Both the position numbers and the translations under genes were made by a program. Shown here piece by piece: positions 52,014-61,410 of a stretch of 61,410 nt of DNA (positions within the stretch are counted from its first letter, which is position 1; each line of letters opens with the position of its first letter). The stretch is from an uncultured Roseburia sp. Lineage in GTDB: Bacteria > Bacillota > Clostridia > Lachnospirales > Lachnospiraceae. The stretch covers positions 71,568-132,977 of the forward strand of contig CANDCP010000002.1 of the NCBI GenBank assembly GCA_947383215.1. Reading direction: 5' to 3'. Below the pieces are notes generated by a model, which saw only the letters and a program-made list of their open reading frames with translations, was not told the DNA's origin and searched no databases.

Positions 52014-55000
52014 ATGCCAGAGACATTGAATAAAGAAAGCTACCAGCCAATTTCATTTGACGCAATACAGATTGGTCTGGCATCTCCGGAGAAAATCAGG
52101 GAGTGGTCCAGAGGCGAGGTGAAAAAGCCGGAGACCATCAATTACAGAACATTAAAGCCGGAAAAAGACGGTCTGTTTTGTGAGAAGATTTTCGGGCCGA
52201 GCAAGGACTGGGAGTGTCATTGCGGTAAATATAAGAAGATTCGTTATAAAGGCGTAGTCTGTGACAGATGCGGCGTTGAGATTACAAAGGCCAGCGTCCG
52301 CAGAGAACGGATGGGGCATATTGAATTGGCTGCGCCGGTATCGCACATCTGGTATTTCAAGGGAATACCGTCGCGCATGGGTCTGATTTTGGATTTGTCG
52401 CCTAGAACACTTGAGAAGGTGCTGTATTTTGCGTCTTATATCGTATTGGATGCGGGCGCGTCCGGTCTTGGTAAAAAACAGGTGCTCTCTGAGACGGAAT
52501 ATCAGGAAGCGCGGGAGAAATACGGCAGCTCCTTCCGGGTCGGCATGGGCGCGGAGGCCATTTTGGAGCTTCTTCGGGAGATCGATCTTGAGAAAGATTC
52601 CGCGGAGCTAAAGGCAGAGCTTAGGGATGCCACAGGACAGAAGCGGGCAAGGATTATAAAAAGACTGGAAGTTGTAGAGGCGTTTCGCGAGTCGGGGAAC
52701 AAGCCGGAGTGGATGATTATGACGGTAATCCCTGTGATACCGCCGGATCTGCGTCCGATGGTACAGCTTGACGGCGGGCGCTTTGCGACTTCGGATCTGA
52801 ATGATTTATACAGAAGAATTATTAACCGCAACAATCGTCTGCGGAGGCTTTTGGAACTCGGCGCGCCGGATATTATTGTGCGCAATGAGAAACGAATGCT
52901 GCAGGAGGCGGTGGACGCGCTGATTGATAACGGAAGAAGGGGAAGACCGGTTACGGGTCCCGGAAACCGGGCGTTAAAGTCTCTTTCGGATATGCTGAAA
53001 GGAAAATCCGGGCGTTTTCGCCAAAATCTGTTGGGAAAACGTGTAGACTATTCGGGGCGTTCCGTTATCGTCGTAGGACCGGAGCTTAAGATTTACCAGT
53101 GCGGTCTGCCAAAAGAGATGGCGATCGAGCTGTTTAAGCCGTTCGTTATGAAGGAGCTTGTCGCAAACGGTACGGCGCATAACATTAAGAGCGCAAAGAA
53201 AATGGTGGAGCGTCTTCAGTCGGAGGTCTGGGATGTTTTAGAGGATGTTATTAAGGAGCATCCGGTTATGCTGAACCGCGCGCCTACATTGCACAGACTC
53301 GGAATACAGGCGTTTGAGCCGATTTTGGTGGAGGGTAAGGCCATTAAGCTTCATCCGCTGGTATGTACGGCGTACAATGCCGATTTTGACGGCGATCAGA
53401 TGGCGGCGCATCTGCCGTTGTCGCAGGAAGCGCAGGCGGAATGCCGTTTCATGCTTCTCTCGCCGAACAATCTGTTAAAGCCTTCCGACGGAGGGCCGGT
53501 TGCCGTGCCTTCGCAGGATATGGTTCTCGGTATTTATTATCTGACCCAGGAGAGGCCGGGGGTAAAAGGAGAGGGCAAGATATTTAAAAGCGTTAACGAA
53601 GCGATTTTGGCGTATGAGAATGATGTGATTACGCTGCATTCCAGAATTAAGGTGCGCATCAGTAAGACGCTGCCGGACGGAACAACGAAAGCCGGTTTTG
53701 TAGAATCTACGCTGGGACGTTTTATTTTCAATGAAATTATTCCGCAGGATCTCGGCTTCGTGGATCGGAGCACAGAGGAGAATGAACTGCTTGTCGAGGT
53801 TGATTTCCATGTCGGCAAGAAGCAGTTAAAGAAGATCCTTGAAAAGGTAATTAATATTCACGGTGCGACGAAGACGGCCGAGGTGTTGGACGATATCAAA
53901 GCGATGGGGTATAAGTATTCGACCAGGGCCGCTATGACGGTATCGATTTCCGATATGACCGTGCCGCCGCAGAAGCCGCAGATGATTCAGAAAGCGCAGG
54001 ATACGGTAGATAAGATCGGGCGTCAGTATAAACGCGGTCTTATTACGGAGGAAGAGCGTTATAAGGAAGTTGTCGAGACGTGGAAAGAGACGGATGACGA
54101 GTTGACGGAAGCGCTTTTGTCGGGACTTGATAAATATAATAATATTTTCATGATGGCCGATTCCGGAGCCCGCGGTTCCGATAAGCAGATTAAGCAGCTT
54201 GCAGGAATGCGTGGACTTATGGCGGATACGACGGGTAGGACGATTGAGCTGCCGATCAAGTCGAATTTCCGTGAGGGTCTGGATGTACTGGAGTATTTTA
54301 TGTCCGCTCACGGAGCGAGAAAAGGTTTGTCCGATACGGCGCTTCGTACGGCCGATTCCGGTTATCTGACGAGACGTCTGGTGGACGTATCGCAGGAGCT
54401 GATTGTCCGTGAGTCGGATTGCTGCGCGGGAACCGGAAGAGAAATTCCGGGAATGTACGTCAAGGCGTTTATGGACGGTAAAGAAGAGATTGAAGGCTTA
54501 CAGGATCGCATTACGGGAAGATTTTCCTGCGAGACAATCTGCGATAAAGACGGAAACGTGCTGGTGAAAGCCAATCATATGATTACGCCAAAGCGCGCGT
54601 CGGCGATTATGGCGAAGGGTGTCGACGATAAAGGCGAGCCGATTGAGCGCGTGAAGATCCGTACAATTTTAACCTGCCGTTCCCACGTGGGAGTCTGTGC
54701 AAAATGCTACGGTTCGAACATGGCGACCGGCCAGGCCGTGCAGGTCGGAGAGACAATCGGTATTATTGCGGCGCAGTCGATCGGCGAGCCGGGTACGCAG
54801 CTTACGATGCGAACGTTCCACACCGGAGGCGTTGCGGGTGATGATATCACGCAGGGTCTTCCTCGTGTTGAGGAGCTCTTTGAGGCGAGAAAGCCGAAGG
54901 GACTTGCGATTATTACCGAGTTTGGCGGTGTCGCAACAATAAAGGATACGAAGAAGAAGCGTGAAATTATTGTGACCAATAATGAGACGGGGGAGACGAA

Positions 55001-55688
55001 GACATATCTGATCCCTTATGGTTCGCGCATCAAAATTCTTGACGGCGCCGTGCTGGAAGCCGGGGATGAGCTCACGGAAGGTAGTATAAACCCGCATGAT
55101 ATATTGAAGATTAAAGGCGTGCGTTCCGTGCAGGATTATCTGATTCAGGAGGTACAGCGCGTATACCGTCTGCAGGGTGTGGAGATTAATGATAAGCATA
55201 TTGAGGTTATTGTCCGTCAGATGCTGAAGAAGATCCGCATCGAAAATAACGGAGATTCCGATTTCCTTCCGGGAACGCTTGTGGATACGCTTGAATTTGA
55301 GGACATGAACGAGCGCCTGGAGAAGGAAGGAAAGGAGCCTGCGGAAGGAAAGCAGGTGCTGCTTGGCATCACAAAGGCTTCGCTTGCGACAAATTCGTTC
55401 CTCTCGGCGGCTTCGTTCCAGGAGACGACAAAGGTTCTGACGGAAGCCGCGATTAAAGGCAAGGTTGACCCATTGATCGGCCTGAAGGAGAACGTAATTA
55501 TCGGTAAGCTGATTCCGGCCGGAACCGGTATGAAACGTTATCGCAATATTAAGCTGGATTCGGATGTTGACGAAAATGCAGAGATTGCGTTTGACGACGA
55601 TTTTGAGTTAGATGTTGATTTCGATATAAGCGACGAGCGTCAGGAAGAGACCATTGAGGAAGAATTAGCGGAGACAATTGAAGAATAA
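52014..55688 (+). CDS. rpoC: RNA polymerase beta-prime subunit
   Basis: 1224 aa. N-terminal zinc site [20 protein letters not shown], active-site loop [12 protein letters not shown] that holds the catalytic Mg, bridge/trigger regions around [16 protein letters not shown], second zinc site with [13 protein letters not shown], and a long acidic C-terminus. Works with RpoB. A T-rich terminator hairpin follows. Confidence 0.98.
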   Translation: MPETLNKESYQPISFDAIQIGLASPEKIREWSRGEVKKPETINYRTLKPEKDGLFCEKIFGPSKDWECHCGKYKKIRYKGVVCDRCGVEITKASVRRERMGHIELAAPVSHIWYFKGIPSRMGLILDLSPRTLEKVLYFASYIVLDAGASGLGKKQVLSETEYQEAREKYGSSFRVGMGAEAILELLREIDLEKDSAELKAELRDATGQKRARIIKRLEVVEAFRESGNKPEWMIMTVIPVIPPDLRPMVQLDGGRFATSDLNDLYRRIINRNNRLRRLLELGAPDIIVRNEKRMLQEAVDALIDNGRRGRPVTGPGNRALKSLSDMLKGKSGRFRQNLLGKRVDYSGRSVIVVGPELKIYQCGLPKEMAIELFKPFVMKELVANGTAHNIKSAKKMVERLQSEVWDVLEDVIKEHPVMLNRAPTLHRLGIQAFEPILVEGKAIKLHPLVCTAYNADFDGDQMAAHLPLSQEAQAECRFMLLSPNNLLKPSDGGPVAVPSQDMVLGIYYLTQERPGVKGEGKIFKSVNEAILAYENDVITLHSRIKVRISKTLPDGTTKAGFVESTLGRFIFNEIIPQDLGFVDRSTEENELLVEVDFHVGKKQLKKILEKVINIHGATKTAEVLDDIKAMGYKYSTRAAMTVSISDMTVPPQKPQMIQKAQDTVDKIGRQYKRGLITEEERYKEVVETWKETDDELTEALLSGLDKYNNIFMMADSGARGSDKQIKQLAGMRGLMADTTGRTIELPIKSNFREGLDVLEYFMSAHGARKGLSDTALRTADSGYLTRRLVDVSQELIVRESDCCAGTGREIPGMYVKAFMDGKEEIEGLQDRITGRFSCETICDKDGNVLVKANHMITPKRASAIMAKGVDDKGEPIERVKIRTILTCRSHVGVCAKCYGSNMATGQAVQVGETIGIIAAQSIGEPGTQLTMRTFHTGGVAGDDITQGLPRVEELFEARKPKGLAIITEFGGVATIKDTKKKREIIVTNNETGETKTYLIPYGSRIKILDGAVLEAGDELTEGSINPHDILKIKGVRSVQDYLIQEVQRVYRLQGVEINDKHIEVIVRQMLKKIRIENNGDSDFLPGTLVDTLEFEDMNERLEKEGKEPAEGKQVLLGITKASLATNSFLSAASFQETTKVLTEAAIKGKVDPLIGLKENVIIGKLIPAGTGMKRYRNIKLDSDVDENAEIAFDDDFELDVDFDISDERQEETIEEELAETIEE

Positions 55689-55721
55689 TAGGTACAAACA
55701 GCAGTAAAAACGGTACAGATT

Positions 55722-55762
55722 TCCCCCCACAGTCTGTTATTCAGATTGTGGGGGATTTTATT
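55722..55762 (+). terminator. Terminator after rpoC
   Basis: TCCCCCACAGTCTG pairs with CAGATTGTGGGGGA (one G-U), then TTTTATTC (about 55722-55762). Confidence 0.85.
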
Positions 55763-55834
55763 CATTTTTTTGTGGAAATAATTTAAATTGGCGTGTAAAA
55801 TAAGATTAGTATGCAGGTTTTAAAGGAGACGCAA

Positions 55835-57904
55835 ATGAAGAAGAAGAGTATTTTTAAACAGCTGTTAGTACCGATGGTAACGATTGTGTGCGTGTTAGCG
55901 GCAGTGCTGTCGGGTGTGATTGTGATTGTTTCGGCAAATTCGTATGAGAGCGGGATCTATGAGGAAAATACAAATAAATCCCGATTAATGGCGGGGGAAA
56001 TCGCGACCTTTATGGACGGGGCGTACGGCGTTACGGAAGAGCTTGCCGTGAATCCAAGTATTTTGACAATGGATACAAAAATACAGACGCCGATACTGGA
56101 GGATTGCGTTTCCAGAAATTCTTATTTGGAATTGCTTTATATACAGGGGATGGACGGGATGCAGACTGGCCGGTCCTCCGGCGAATTGGCGGATCGTTCC
56201 ACGCGCTGGTGGTTCATTCAGATGATGGAGCAGAAAGAGGCGTTTGTTTCAAAGTCCTATTATTCTGTGAATACAGGTATGCCGTGCGCGTCCATATTTT
56301 TTCCGATGTATGACGAAGAGAGTATGGTAGGAATTTTTGCGGTAGATTTAAAATTAGATTACCTTCAGGGACTGATCGAAGAGTTTTCAAATATGGATGA
56401 GGGAGAGTTCTCGTTTGTCATCGACGGGGAAGGCGTCGTTGTGGCTCACCCGGACAGCACTCAGATTGAGGAGCTGTATAATTACAAGACGCTGACCAAA
56501 ACAGTGTCGAGCAAGGACGAGCAGGGGAATCCGCTGACGGATAATCAGGGAAATATTTTGACGCAGGAGCAGGCGTTTGAGATTTCGGAGGATTATCAGA
56601 ATATTATCACAGAGGTGATGGGAGGAAACACCGGGAGCGGTAAGCTTAGGGAAGACGGGGTTTCTTATTATGTCAGCTATACGACGATTCCTCTAAAGGG
56701 CGCGTCGGATTCGTGGTCAATTATTACGCTTCAGAAAGAAGCCTCGGCAATGTCGATGATCAGACACATTGTATTAATATCTGTTGTCGTGGCGCTACTT
56801 GCGATATCGGCCGCCGCTTTTATCATTACGCTTCTTGCCAGAAGGCTTACAAAACCGATTGTTTCGATAACGTCGCTGATTGGCGACGCTTCGGACGGTG
56901 ATTTTACCAGAAAGGCGGATGAGAGCAGCAAAAATGAGCTGGGCGTGCTTTCAAGAAGTTTCAATAAGATGATCGGAAAGCTGTCCCATATATTGACGAA
57001 AATGGCGACGATTACCAGGGAAGTTGTTTTAAGCTCCCAGCATTTGAAGGGGATTGAAGAAAATGTGGATTCTATCAGCAAGGCGGTGCGGGAAATATCG
57101 GAAGGCTCGTCGGCACAGAGCGAGGATGTCGCCCGCGTTGTGATGCGTACGGCGGAGCTGGAGGAGGATTTTCAACAATTAAAGGAAAAGAGCGGTTTGC
57201 TGCTGGATGAAGCTCAAAACACCAGCGCGTCGGGGGAAGGCGGAAGACAAAACGTAAAGGAATTGCGTCAGAGAAACGAGTTGATTACAGAAAGAATGGG
57301 CGATGCCTATAAAAAAATTATTATGCTTGAGGCGCAGTCCGGGAAAATATCGAATATAGTAAGTACCATAAATGAAATTTCTTCACAGACAGAGCTTCTT
57401 GCGCTGAACGCTTCCATAGAGGCGGCCAGGGCGGGCGAAAAGGGCAGAGGCTTTGCGGTCGTCGCGGAATCGATCGGAAAGCTTGCCGCGGATTCGACGG
57501 CGGCGACGACCGATATTGAAACTATCATTGTCGAGCTGTGCCGGGATATTGCGGAGACCGTTTCGAATATCGAGGAGATAAAGAGCGGCATACAGGATCA
57601 GACAGAGATTGTAGACAGAGTGCAGGGAGCGTTTTCGGATTTCAACGAGCTTGCGGATCAGACGAGAAGCTCTGTGGGAGAGATTGAAGAGCTTGTAGTT
57701 AAAATGCATAAATCGGAGCGGTCTATTGTACATGCGATAGACCGTATCCATGAGATTTCCGGGAATACGTCGGATCTGTCCGAAAAGGTTGCGGACGCTC
57801 TTGAAGAGCAGCTGGAGGGCATCCGCCATATGAGAGGACGCATAGACGATCTTTCCGTAGTATCTGCGGAAATGGAACAGGAGATGACAAAGTTTAAAAT
57901 TTAG
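55835..57904 (+). CDS. Methyl-accepting chemotaxis protein
   Basis: 689 aa. Membrane helix at about 14-36, an extracellular dCache-like sensor (about 38-310, including [17 protein letters not shown] and [16 protein letters not shown]), second helix ([18 protein letters not shown]), HAMP, then the cytoplasmic signalling hairpin with tip [20 protein letters not shown] and [15 protein letters not shown] (about 510-550). No C-terminal CheR-docking pentapeptide. ATG at 55835 has AAAGGAG. The likely ligands of dCache domains are small organic molecules; which one is unknown. Fits the flagellar content of the window. Confidence 0.93.
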   Translation: MKKKSIFKQLLVPMVTIVCVLAAVLSGVIVIVSANSYESGIYEENTNKSRLMAGEIATFMDGAYGVTEELAVNPSILTMDTKIQTPILEDCVSRNSYLELLYIQGMDGMQTGRSSGELADRSTRWWFIQMMEQKEAFVSKSYYSVNTGMPCASIFFPMYDEESMVGIFAVDLKLDYLQGLIEEFSNMDEGEFSFVIDGEGVVVAHPDSTQIEELYNYKTLTKTVSSKDEQGNPLTDNQGNILTQEQAFEISEDYQNIITEVMGGNTGSGKLREDGVSYYVSYTTIPLKGASDSWSIITLQKEASAMSMIRHIVLISVVVALLAISAAAFIITLLARRLTKPIVSITSLIGDASDGDFTRKADESSKNELGVLSRSFNKMIGKLSHILTKMATITREVVLSSQHLKGIEENVDSISKAVREISEGSSAQSEDVARVVMRTAELEEDFQQLKEKSGLLLDEAQNTSASGEGGRQNVKELRQRNELITERMGDAYKKIIMLEAQSGKISNIVSTINEISSQTELLALNASIEAARAGEKGRGFAVVAESIGKLAADSTAATTDIETIIVELCRDIAETVSNIEEIKSGIQDQTEIVDRVQGAFSDFNELADQTRSSVGEIEELVVKMHKSERSIVHAIDRIHEISGNTSDLSEKVADALEEQLEGIRHMRGRIDDLSVVSAEMEQEMTKFKI

Positions 57905-58066
57905 CGTGCGATTATCCGATTATTAGCCTGAAACATGAATTTGTAACGTGTTTTTAACTCCTCTAAGGGCTGAAAAGTATATAATATTTGACAGGCATTT
58001 GATGAGAAATGATGGTGAGACGGGAGGAAAATGCAGAATCAATGTACAAATGAAGGAGAATCAGCC

Positions 58067-58417
58067 ATGATAGTGTGGAGACGAGTATCCGGCCTGTTAT
58101 CTATTGTACTGTATTTTTTTGTTATGTTTCGGTCAATCGGATGTATGCTTGCGGAGAATGGAAGGATTAGCGGCGGAGCCGGAATGGCCGTGGCGGTTTT
58201 GATGCTTGCCGGAGGAATCATTTCCGTAAAATCAGGGACAAGGGGGAGAAAAGGAAAGATCGCTTTGATCGCTGTGTACGGAGGCGCGGCCCTGATCGGA
58301 TTTGGGTTTGCCGTAATCGCGCCCGGGTTATGCCTGTGGGCGGTATGGTGTTTGTTCTGTTCCGGTTTGGCAGTTATGTCGCTCATAGAGGAAGAGAAGG
58401 GCGGAAAAGGGATATAA
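58067..58417 (+). CDS. Small hydrophobic membrane protein, unknown
   Basis: 116 aa from ATG at 58067 (AAGGAG 8 nt upstream; an ATG at 58031 would add 12 polar residues). Four hydrophobic segments at about residues 8-26, 35-55, 62-82 and 82-105 nearly fill it, ending in an acidic EEEKGGKGI tail. No family recognised. It stands alone between the chemotaxis receptor and rpsL, with a hairpin on its stop codon. Confidence 0.55.
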   Translation: MIVWRRVSGLLSIVLYFFVMFRSIGCMLAENGRISGGAGMAVAVLMLAGGIISVKSGTRGRKGKIALIAVYGGAALIGFGFAVIAPGLCLWAVWCLFCSGLAVMSLIEEEKGGKGI

Positions 58418-58450
58418 CAGTTTGGTTCTGGCCAAACTGTTATATTTCTG
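58413..58450. terminator. Perfect 13-bp hairpin at the end of the membrane-protein gene
   Basis: TATAACAGTTTGG (58413-58425), 6-nt loop, CCAAACTGTTATA (58432-58444), then TTTC. It includes the stop codon. Confidence 0.6.
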
Positions 58451-58474
58451 TGCGAACAAAAACAGAAAAAAATC

Positions 58475-58503
58475 TTGACAACAGCAAAAACCGCTTATAT
58501 ACT
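58475..58503 (+). promoter_or_regulatory. Sigma-A promoter for rpsL-rpsG-fusA
   Basis: TTGACA (58475-58480), 17 nt, TATACT (58498-58503), 54 bp before rpsL. Confidence 0.8.
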
Positions 58504-58557
58504 AGGATAGTGTGCATAGAAATGCACATTTATCAAATAATACAGGAGGTGAAAATA

Positions 58558-58977
58558 ATGCCAACATTCAACCAGTTAGTAAGAAAAGGACGTCAGACAT
58601 CTGTTAAGAAGTCTACTGCACCGGCGCTTCAGAAGGGATATAATTCTTTGAAGAAAAAGCCTACGAATGATTCTGCACCGCAGAAGAGAGGTGTATGTAC
58701 AGCGGTTAAGACAGCTACGCCTAAGAAACCTAACTCAGCTCTTAGAAAAATTGCCAGAGTTCGTCTTTCAAACGGAATTGAGGTGACAAGTTATATTCCG
58801 GGAGAAGGCCATAACCTGCAGGAGCATAGCGTTGTTCTGATCCGTGGCGGCCGTGTAAAAGATTTACCTGGTACGCGTTACCACATTATCAGAGGTACCC
58901 TGGATACGGCGGGCGTTGCCAACAGAAAACAGGCTCGTTCCAAATACGGCGCTAAGAGACCGAAAGCTGCAAAATAA
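58558..58977 (+). CDS. rpsL: 30S ribosomal protein S12
   Basis: 139 aa from ATG at 58558 (AGGAGGTG upstream). [20 protein letters not shown] start; the decoding-centre segments [11 protein letters not shown] and [13 protein letters not shown] carry the lysines found in streptomycin-sensitive bacteria. The frame back to 58330 covers the previous gene and promoter. Confidence 0.97.
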   Translation: MPTFNQLVRKGRQTSVKKSTAPALQKGYNSLKKKPTNDSAPQKRGVCTAVKTATPKKPNSALRKIARVRLSNGIEVTSYIPGEGHNLQEHSVVLIRGGRVKDLPGTRYHIIRGTLDTAGVANRKQARSKYGAKRPKAAK

Positions 58978-59050
58978 GTTTTTGGAAAACCAATAGTATC
59001 ACAAACAGAACTAAAGGTTAGTGTTGGGATTATTATCGAAGATAGAAGGT

Positions 59051-59090
59051 TCTAAGGAATCCTGCGGGCATTGCTTGGCAGCCCTTAGGA
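59051..59090 (+). promoter_or_regulatory. Nested hairpin in the long rpsL-rpsG gap
   Basis: CTAAGG (59052-59057) with CCTTAG (59083-59088), inside it CTGC (59062-59065) with GCAG (59078-59081). The 271-bp gap is much longer than usual within the str operon and is a likely site for S7-type control or mRNA processing; not verified. Confidence 0.35.
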
Positions 59091-59224
59091 CAAATACCTA
59101 GCACGAACACATTTTAGAGAGACACATGTGAGTACCGTTGAATTAATCGAAATGAAAAGTCTGACGGAACATTTTGACCGGTCAGCAGACAAAATCCGAT
59201 GGATAATTATGGTCCGTTTGGTAA

Positions 59225-59719
<495 letters not shown>

Positions 59720-59735
59720 TAAGGAGGAAAATCCG

Positions 59736-61410
59736 TTGGCTGGAAGAGAATATCCATTAGAGAGAACCAGAAATATCGGTATTATGGCTCATATTGATGC
59801 TGGTAAAACAACATTGACAGAGCGTATTCTTTATTATACCGGTATCAACTATAAAATTGGCGATACTCATGAAGGCACTGCTACGATGGACTGGATGGAG
59901 CAGGAGCAGGAAAGAGGTATCACAATTACTTCAGCCGCTACAACATGTCATTGGACAATGCAGGAGGACTGCAAGACGAAGCCGGGTGCGCTTGAGCACC
60001 GTATCAACATTATTGATACGCCAGGACACGTTGACTTTACGGTTGAGGTAGAGCGTTCGCTCCGTGTGCTTGACGGCGCTGTCGGCGTCTTTTGTGCAAA
60101 GGGCGGAGTAGAGCCTCAGTCAGAAAATGTATGGCGTCAGGCTGACACATACAACGTGCCTCGAATGGCTTTTATCAACAAGATGGACATTTTGGGCGCG
60201 AATTTCTACGGAGCCGTTGATCAGATTCGTACAAGATTAGGTAAGAACGCGATCATTCTTCAGCTGCCAATCGGCAAAGAAGACGATTTCCGTGGAATTA
60301 TCGATTTGTTTGAAATGAGAGCATATATTTACAACGACGATAAGGGAGACGATATTTCTATCACAGAGATCCCGGAGGATATGAAGGACGACGCGGAACT
60401 CTATCATACCGAGTTGGTTGAGAAAATATGCGAATTAGATGACGATTTGATGATGCAGTATTTAGAAGGCGAGGAGCCGTCCGCAGAAGATATGAAGGCC
60501 GCTCTTCGAAAGGGAACCTGCGAATGTACGGCGGTGCCGGTATGCTGCGGTTCCGCATACAGAAATAAAGGCGTTCAGAAATTGTTGGATGCAATTTTGG
60601 AGTATATGCCTGCTCCGACAGATATCCCGGCGATTAAAGGCGTCGATATGGACGGAAACGAAGTAGAGAGACATTCATCGGACGAGGAGCCGTTTTCTGC
60701 TCTGGCGTTTAAGATTATGACAGACCCGTTCGTAGGTAAGCTGGCGTTCTTCCGCGTATATTCCGGCGTTATGAATTCCGGTTCCTATGTATTGAACGCG
60801 ACAAAAGATAAGAAAGAGCGTGTCGGCCGAATTCTTCAGATGCATGCAAATAAGAGATCCGAGCTTGATAAAGTTTACTCGGGAGATATTGCGGCGGCTG
60901 TCGGATTTAAGCTTACGACAACCGGAGATACAATCTGCGACGAGCAGCATCCGGTAATCTTAGAGTCTATGGAATTCCCGGAGCCGGTTATCGAGCTTGC
61001 AATCGAGCCGAAGACAAAAGCCGGACAGGGAAAAATGGGCGAGGCTTTGGCAAAGCTTGCAGAAGAAGACCCTACGTTCCGCGCGCATACCAATCCGGAG
61101 ACAGGACAGACAATCATCGCGGGAATGGGCGAGCTGCATCTTGAAATTATCGTAGACCGGCTTCTGCGCGAATTTAAGGTGGAGGCAAATGTAGGCGCTC
61201 CTCAGGTTGCTTATAAAGAGACGTTTACAAAGAATGTCGATCAGGAATATAAATACGCAAAGCAGTCCGGTGGACGCGGACAGTACGGACATTGTAAGGT
61301 TCGATTTGAGCCGATGGACGCGAACGGAGAAGAATTATTCAAGTTTGATTCAGAGGTTGTCGGCGGTGCGATTCCGAAGGAATATATCCCGGCAGTCGGC
61401 GAAGGTATCG
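59736..61410 (+). CDS. fusA: Elongation factor G, 3' end cut by window
   Basis: At least 558 aa; no stop before the end of the window. TTG start at 59736 with AAGGAGG 6 nt upstream. G domain motifs: G1 AHIDAGKTT, switch [13 protein letters not shown]3 DTPGHVDF, G4 NKMD and G5 GSA ([10 protein letters not shown]). Domain II follows from about 290, then the start of domain IV ([20 protein letters not shown]). Drives ribosomal translocation. The missing part is domain IV/V. Confidence 0.96.
   Translation, partial: MAGREYPLERTRNIGIMAHIDAGKTTLTERILYYTGINYKIGDTHEGTATMDWMEQEQERGITITSAATTCHWTMQEDCKTKPGALEHRINIIDTPGHVDFTVEVERSLRVLDGAVGVFCAKGGVEPQSENVWRQADTYNVPRMAFINKMDILGANFYGAVDQIRTRLGKNAIILQLPIGKEDDFRGIIDLFEMRAYIYNDDKGDDISITEIPEDMKDDAELYHTELVEKICELDDDLMMQYLEGEEPSAEDMKAALRKGTCECTAVPVCCGSAYRNKGVQKLLDAILEYMPAPTDIPAIKGVDMDGNEVERHSSDEEPFSALAFKIMTDPFVGKLAFFRVYSGVMNSGSYVLNATKDKKERVGRILQMHANKRSELDKVYSGDIAAAVGFKLTTTGDTICDEQHPVILESMEFPEPVIELAIEPKTKAGQGKMGEALAKLAEEDPTFRAHTNPETGQTIIAGMGELHLEIIVDRLLREFKVEANVGAPQVAYKETFTKNVDQEYKYAKQSGGRGQYGHCKVRFEPMDANGEELFKFDSEVVGGAIPKEYIPAVGEGI

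Overview
The window reads as a chromosomal segment of a motile, anaerobic, Gram-positive Clostridia, most likely Lachnospiraceae. The evidence is a commensal-clostridial type flagellin, a sigma-D-type flagellar regulon (TAAA-N15/16-CCGATAT promoters), a glycyl-radical class III ribonucleotide reductase, a meso-diaminopimelate-type MurE, and firmicute order in the rpmG-secE-nusG / rplKAJL-rpoBC / rpsL-rpsG-fusA regions. No phage, insertion sequence, tRNA, rRNA or CRISPR array was seen.

Layout. (1) 1-4.6 kb: an FHA-domain protein, a rhomboid protease, a flavodoxin-like/SCP2 fusion, a small histidine kinase and a HIT protein. (2) 4.7-16.5 kb: the late flagellar block flgM-flgN-flgK-flgK2-flgL-fliW-csrA, flaG-fliD-fliS-fliT-like, then flagellin. 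Three sigma-D promoters are visible. The flagellin leader carries a CsrA-type GGA hairpin plus the Shine-Dalgarno, so the FliW-CsrA-flagellin partner switch can be read from the DNA. (3) 16.6-42.4 kb: a glycosyltransferase-rich island. Seven genes belong to, or contain, CgeB/DUF3880-like transferases. They are joined by GT2, DUF4422+GT2, GT2+TPR and GT8 genes and an LtaS-like membrane phosphoglycerol-transferase homologue. A block of housekeeping genes (AraC regulator, trans-sulfuration-type PLP enzyme, dapF, murE, nrdD) interrupts the island. One GT operon starts at a consensus sigma-D promoter, which ties it to flagellar timing. The island also holds an independently promoted three-gene cassette at 34.7-36.6 kb: a GHKL-ATPase-like protein, a small STAS-like (DUF4325-type) protein, and a one-helix membrane protein with a coiled coil. 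(4) 42.4-43.7 kb: a second, short FliD/hook-associated-like gene on the minus strand. (5) 43.9-61.4 kb: rpmG-secE-nusG-rplK-rplA, an L10 leader with attenuator, rplJ-rplL, a repeat-rich intergenic region with a possible small RNA, rpoB-rpoC, a chemotaxis receptor, a small membrane protein, and rpsL-rpsG-fusA (fusA runs off the end).

How it fits together (inference). FlgM restrains sigma-D until the hook is finished. Sigma-D then drives hook-filament junction, cap, chaperone and flagellin genes, and at least one glycosyltransferase operon. The short S/T-rich variable region of flagellin is a plausible acceptor for a multi-step glycan built by the divergent CgeB-type enzymes. The ATPase/STAS/membrane cassette looks like a partner-switching or signalling module of unknown output and is the best candidate here for an undescribed system.
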